From the NCBI GenBank assembly GCA_030549335.1, contig JAUKPH010000018.1, positions 248,001-312,000 of the forward strand: DNA of 64,000 nt, given 5' to 3'. A program made the translations under genes and the position numbers. The stretch comes from Pontederia crassipes (taxonomy: Eukaryota > Streptophyta > Magnoliopsida > Commelinales > Pontederiaceae). Shown here piece after piece: positions 62,224 through 64,000 of this stretch; position 1 is the first letter of the stretch, and each line of letters begins with the position of its first letter. Under the pieces are notes generated by a model, which saw only the letters and a program-made list of their open reading frames with translations, made no database searches and was not told the origin of the DNA.

Positions 62224-63232
62224 TTCATAGCAAATGACCCCAAACAAGAATGAGGAATAACGTGTTTATACATGGGAACCATCATCTGGTCCCATCCTTT
62301 TCTTTGAATGCCAAATCAGTTTTATAAAAGAGCAAATTCAAGCAAATGTTCCCCTTCATTTTGGAAGGAAAAGCAAAAATGAAAAATTTTAATTATAATC
62401 AACAAAGTAATTGGTAGGTCAATTTATGTGTTTGGTTTATGCTTTTAGGAAAATTGGTCAACATATCAAATCACTTTCAAAAAATTTATGTCAGTGTTCC
62501 TTGCATGAACTTTTCTTGTAGCTAGCCAAGTAAACCATCCTGCATGGGTCTCTTAACCTTGCTCTATCTGATGATAAATCCCCCTGCTTTGGTGATTTTG
62601 TGTAATGTTTGTTAACATTACATTTAGGGTTTGTGTGTGTGTGTGGTGATGTTGTGTAATGTTTGTCAATAACACACACATGGTGATGTTGTGTAATGTT
62701 TGTCAATAACACTACATTTATTTTTTGCTGTCCAATCTTGGATTAATGGTTCATTATTCAAATAATTTGGCAAATGCCAAATTTTCCTGTATTTCCATGA
62801 CATCTTTGTGTTAAATTTAAATTTGCACATTTTCTTCACTCTGCGATAGAAAGTAAAAACACTGGTCCTCAAATGCAGGAAAAAAGGGACGATTGGACAG
62901 AGAAAAAAGGGACGATCTCCGTTTTCCATTCAATTCTATTTTGTCATTTTTTTTTTACTTCTAGTCTTTTAGGTATCATTTGGTCTTTTAGGTATAAAGC
63001 CATAGTTCCTCTGAATTTTTTCAGATTAATTTTCGATACGTTATGTTTGGATGAAATTAAATATAATGATAAAAAAATGAAAATATGATTGTATAGATTA
63101 ATTTTACTAGTCTCATCCATTTGACTCCGTTTCATTAACGTCTCCACGTGACCTCATTTGATAGAACGTGTTGGAAGGAGTTGTTCTTATTGCCGAACCA
63201 TTTTCTTTAAATAATGTTTACTATCATATAAA
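62224..63232. other. FIONA1 3' flank and spacer
   Basis: Includes the FIONA1 3' UTR. A 37-bp unit GGTGATGTTGTGTAATGTTT is repeated at 62645 and 62682, with a partial unit near 62597. The rest is AT-rich with no gene. Confidence 0.5.
62645..62711. repeat. 37-bp tandem duplication next to a (GT)n run
   Basis: Two nearly identical units (GGTGATGTTGTGTAATGTTT then GTCAATAACAC) follow a GT run at 62630-62644. Confidence 0.85.
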
Positions 63233-63689
63233 TATGGGAGAGCAAAATTGGATTCGGGTCCATCGAGATTCAGTCTCGATCCGATTTGTGCCGGGTTTTA
63301 AAAAATTAAAACTAGTATCGACCCAGTTCATATCGGTAATGGGGATCGGGTTGGATTCAAAAAATCGAGAATAAGAGCACGAATAGAATTGAGAATTTAT
63401 TAAAAACAAATAATTTAATATGCATACAATTAAATCAGATTTTATATAATTTAATATATTAATATAATTATATTTTAGTTATGAACCGAGAATGAATTGA
63501 GTTTAGACAAAACATATTAGAATATTCTAAAATTATATAAGTTTAATATATTTTCATTTAATTGGATCGGGTTTCGGGAAAATTCTTGGGTCGAATTTTT
63601 CCAACTTAGAATCAATTTTGTACCGGTTATGCATCGGGTCGAAAATATTTTCCGAAAATTCGGAGCGACCAGGTCTGTAATCACCCCTA
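63233..63689. mobile_element. hAT-like MITE, 457 bp
   Basis: The right end, read on the opposite strand, is TAGGGGTGATTACAGACC, like the left end of the element at 52496 (TAGGGGTGAGCACAGACC). The left end is TATGGGAGAGCA. Flanking 8-mers CATATAAA and GATATAAA differ at one base. Subterminal GGGTCGG/GATCGGG motifs surround an AT-rich centre. There is no transposase. Confidence 0.75.
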
Positions 63690-63697
63690 GATATAAA

Positions 63698-64000
63698 AGG
63701 AGACAAACGTTATTGAATAAAAAGGACCATAAAAAACAGAGTAGATAATGTTACTATAATTATCAATTTGTGTAGAATTGGTCTTTGGGCTCTCATTTAA
63801 AAATTGAATTAAATATAAGAATCACAAATATAAAACATAATTTTATTAAGTAATAAATGTTAAGTTTGAACTAAAATTATATTAAATAATTTTTATAAGA
63901 AAATGTATTTTAAAAATATAAGAAAAAATGTAAACAAAATATGAGATAGTAAATTATATTATTAATATTTTTATAATAAATATACTAAATTTAATAAATA
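63698..64000. other. AT-rich end of the window; nothing recognised
   Basis: No open frame or repeat that I can name. Confidence 0.5.

Overview
This is nuclear DNA of a flowering plant. Genes are far apart, split by GT-AG introns, and separated by AT-rich sequence full of nested transposable elements. Two genes have very GC-rich first exons beside AT-rich introns (the MYB at 8.4 kb and the ERD7-like gene at 44 kb). That contrast, together with protein similarity, suggests a monocot, probably a commelinid outside the grasses; the species is an inference I cannot confirm.

Four host genes can be assembled completely, exon by exon. (1) An R2R3-MYB repressor of subgroup 4, plus strand, 8400-9297, 268 aa. 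(2) The 20S proteasome alpha subunit PAD1 (PSMA7 type), minus strand, 19679-22697, 249 aa. (3) An ERD7-like senescence-domain protein, minus strand, 40356-44894, 435 aa. (4) FIONA1/METTL16, the U6 snRNA m6A methyltransferase, plus strand, 57170-62223, eight exons, 475 aa. They do not form a pathway; they are ordinary neighbours. There are also gene remains: an ELP1 (Elongator subunit 1) fragment at 17.8-18.5 kb, a second broken ERD7 copy at 29.3-36.7 kb, and a possible partial exon running off the left edge (1-297, minus strand).

Layout. 0.4-3.1 kb holds nested transposon remains. 3-8 kb is AT-rich spacer. 8-12.6 kb holds the MYB gene, a 194-bp CT/CA microsatellite and a small inverted-repeat transposon. 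16-22.7 kb holds the ELP1 fragment and PAD1, with two short retroelements. 24.7-28 kb holds MULE remains. 29.3-44.9 kb holds a pair of ERD7-like copies in the same orientation; the left copy is broken and was split by a gag-only Ty1/copia-type LTR element. 46.5-56.4 kb is a nest of solo LTRs with a hAT-like element. 57.2-62.2 kb is FIONA1, carrying an RTE-type LINE in intron 4 and a related short fragment in intron 7.

The most unusual signals are two. First, a ~210-bp non-autonomous element shares its 3' end and (TTG)n tail with the RTE LINE, as if moved by its machinery. Second, several unrelated LTRs in this one window each carry an array of short degenerate repeats built on GGTCG/CGACC or similar CpG-bearing cores.
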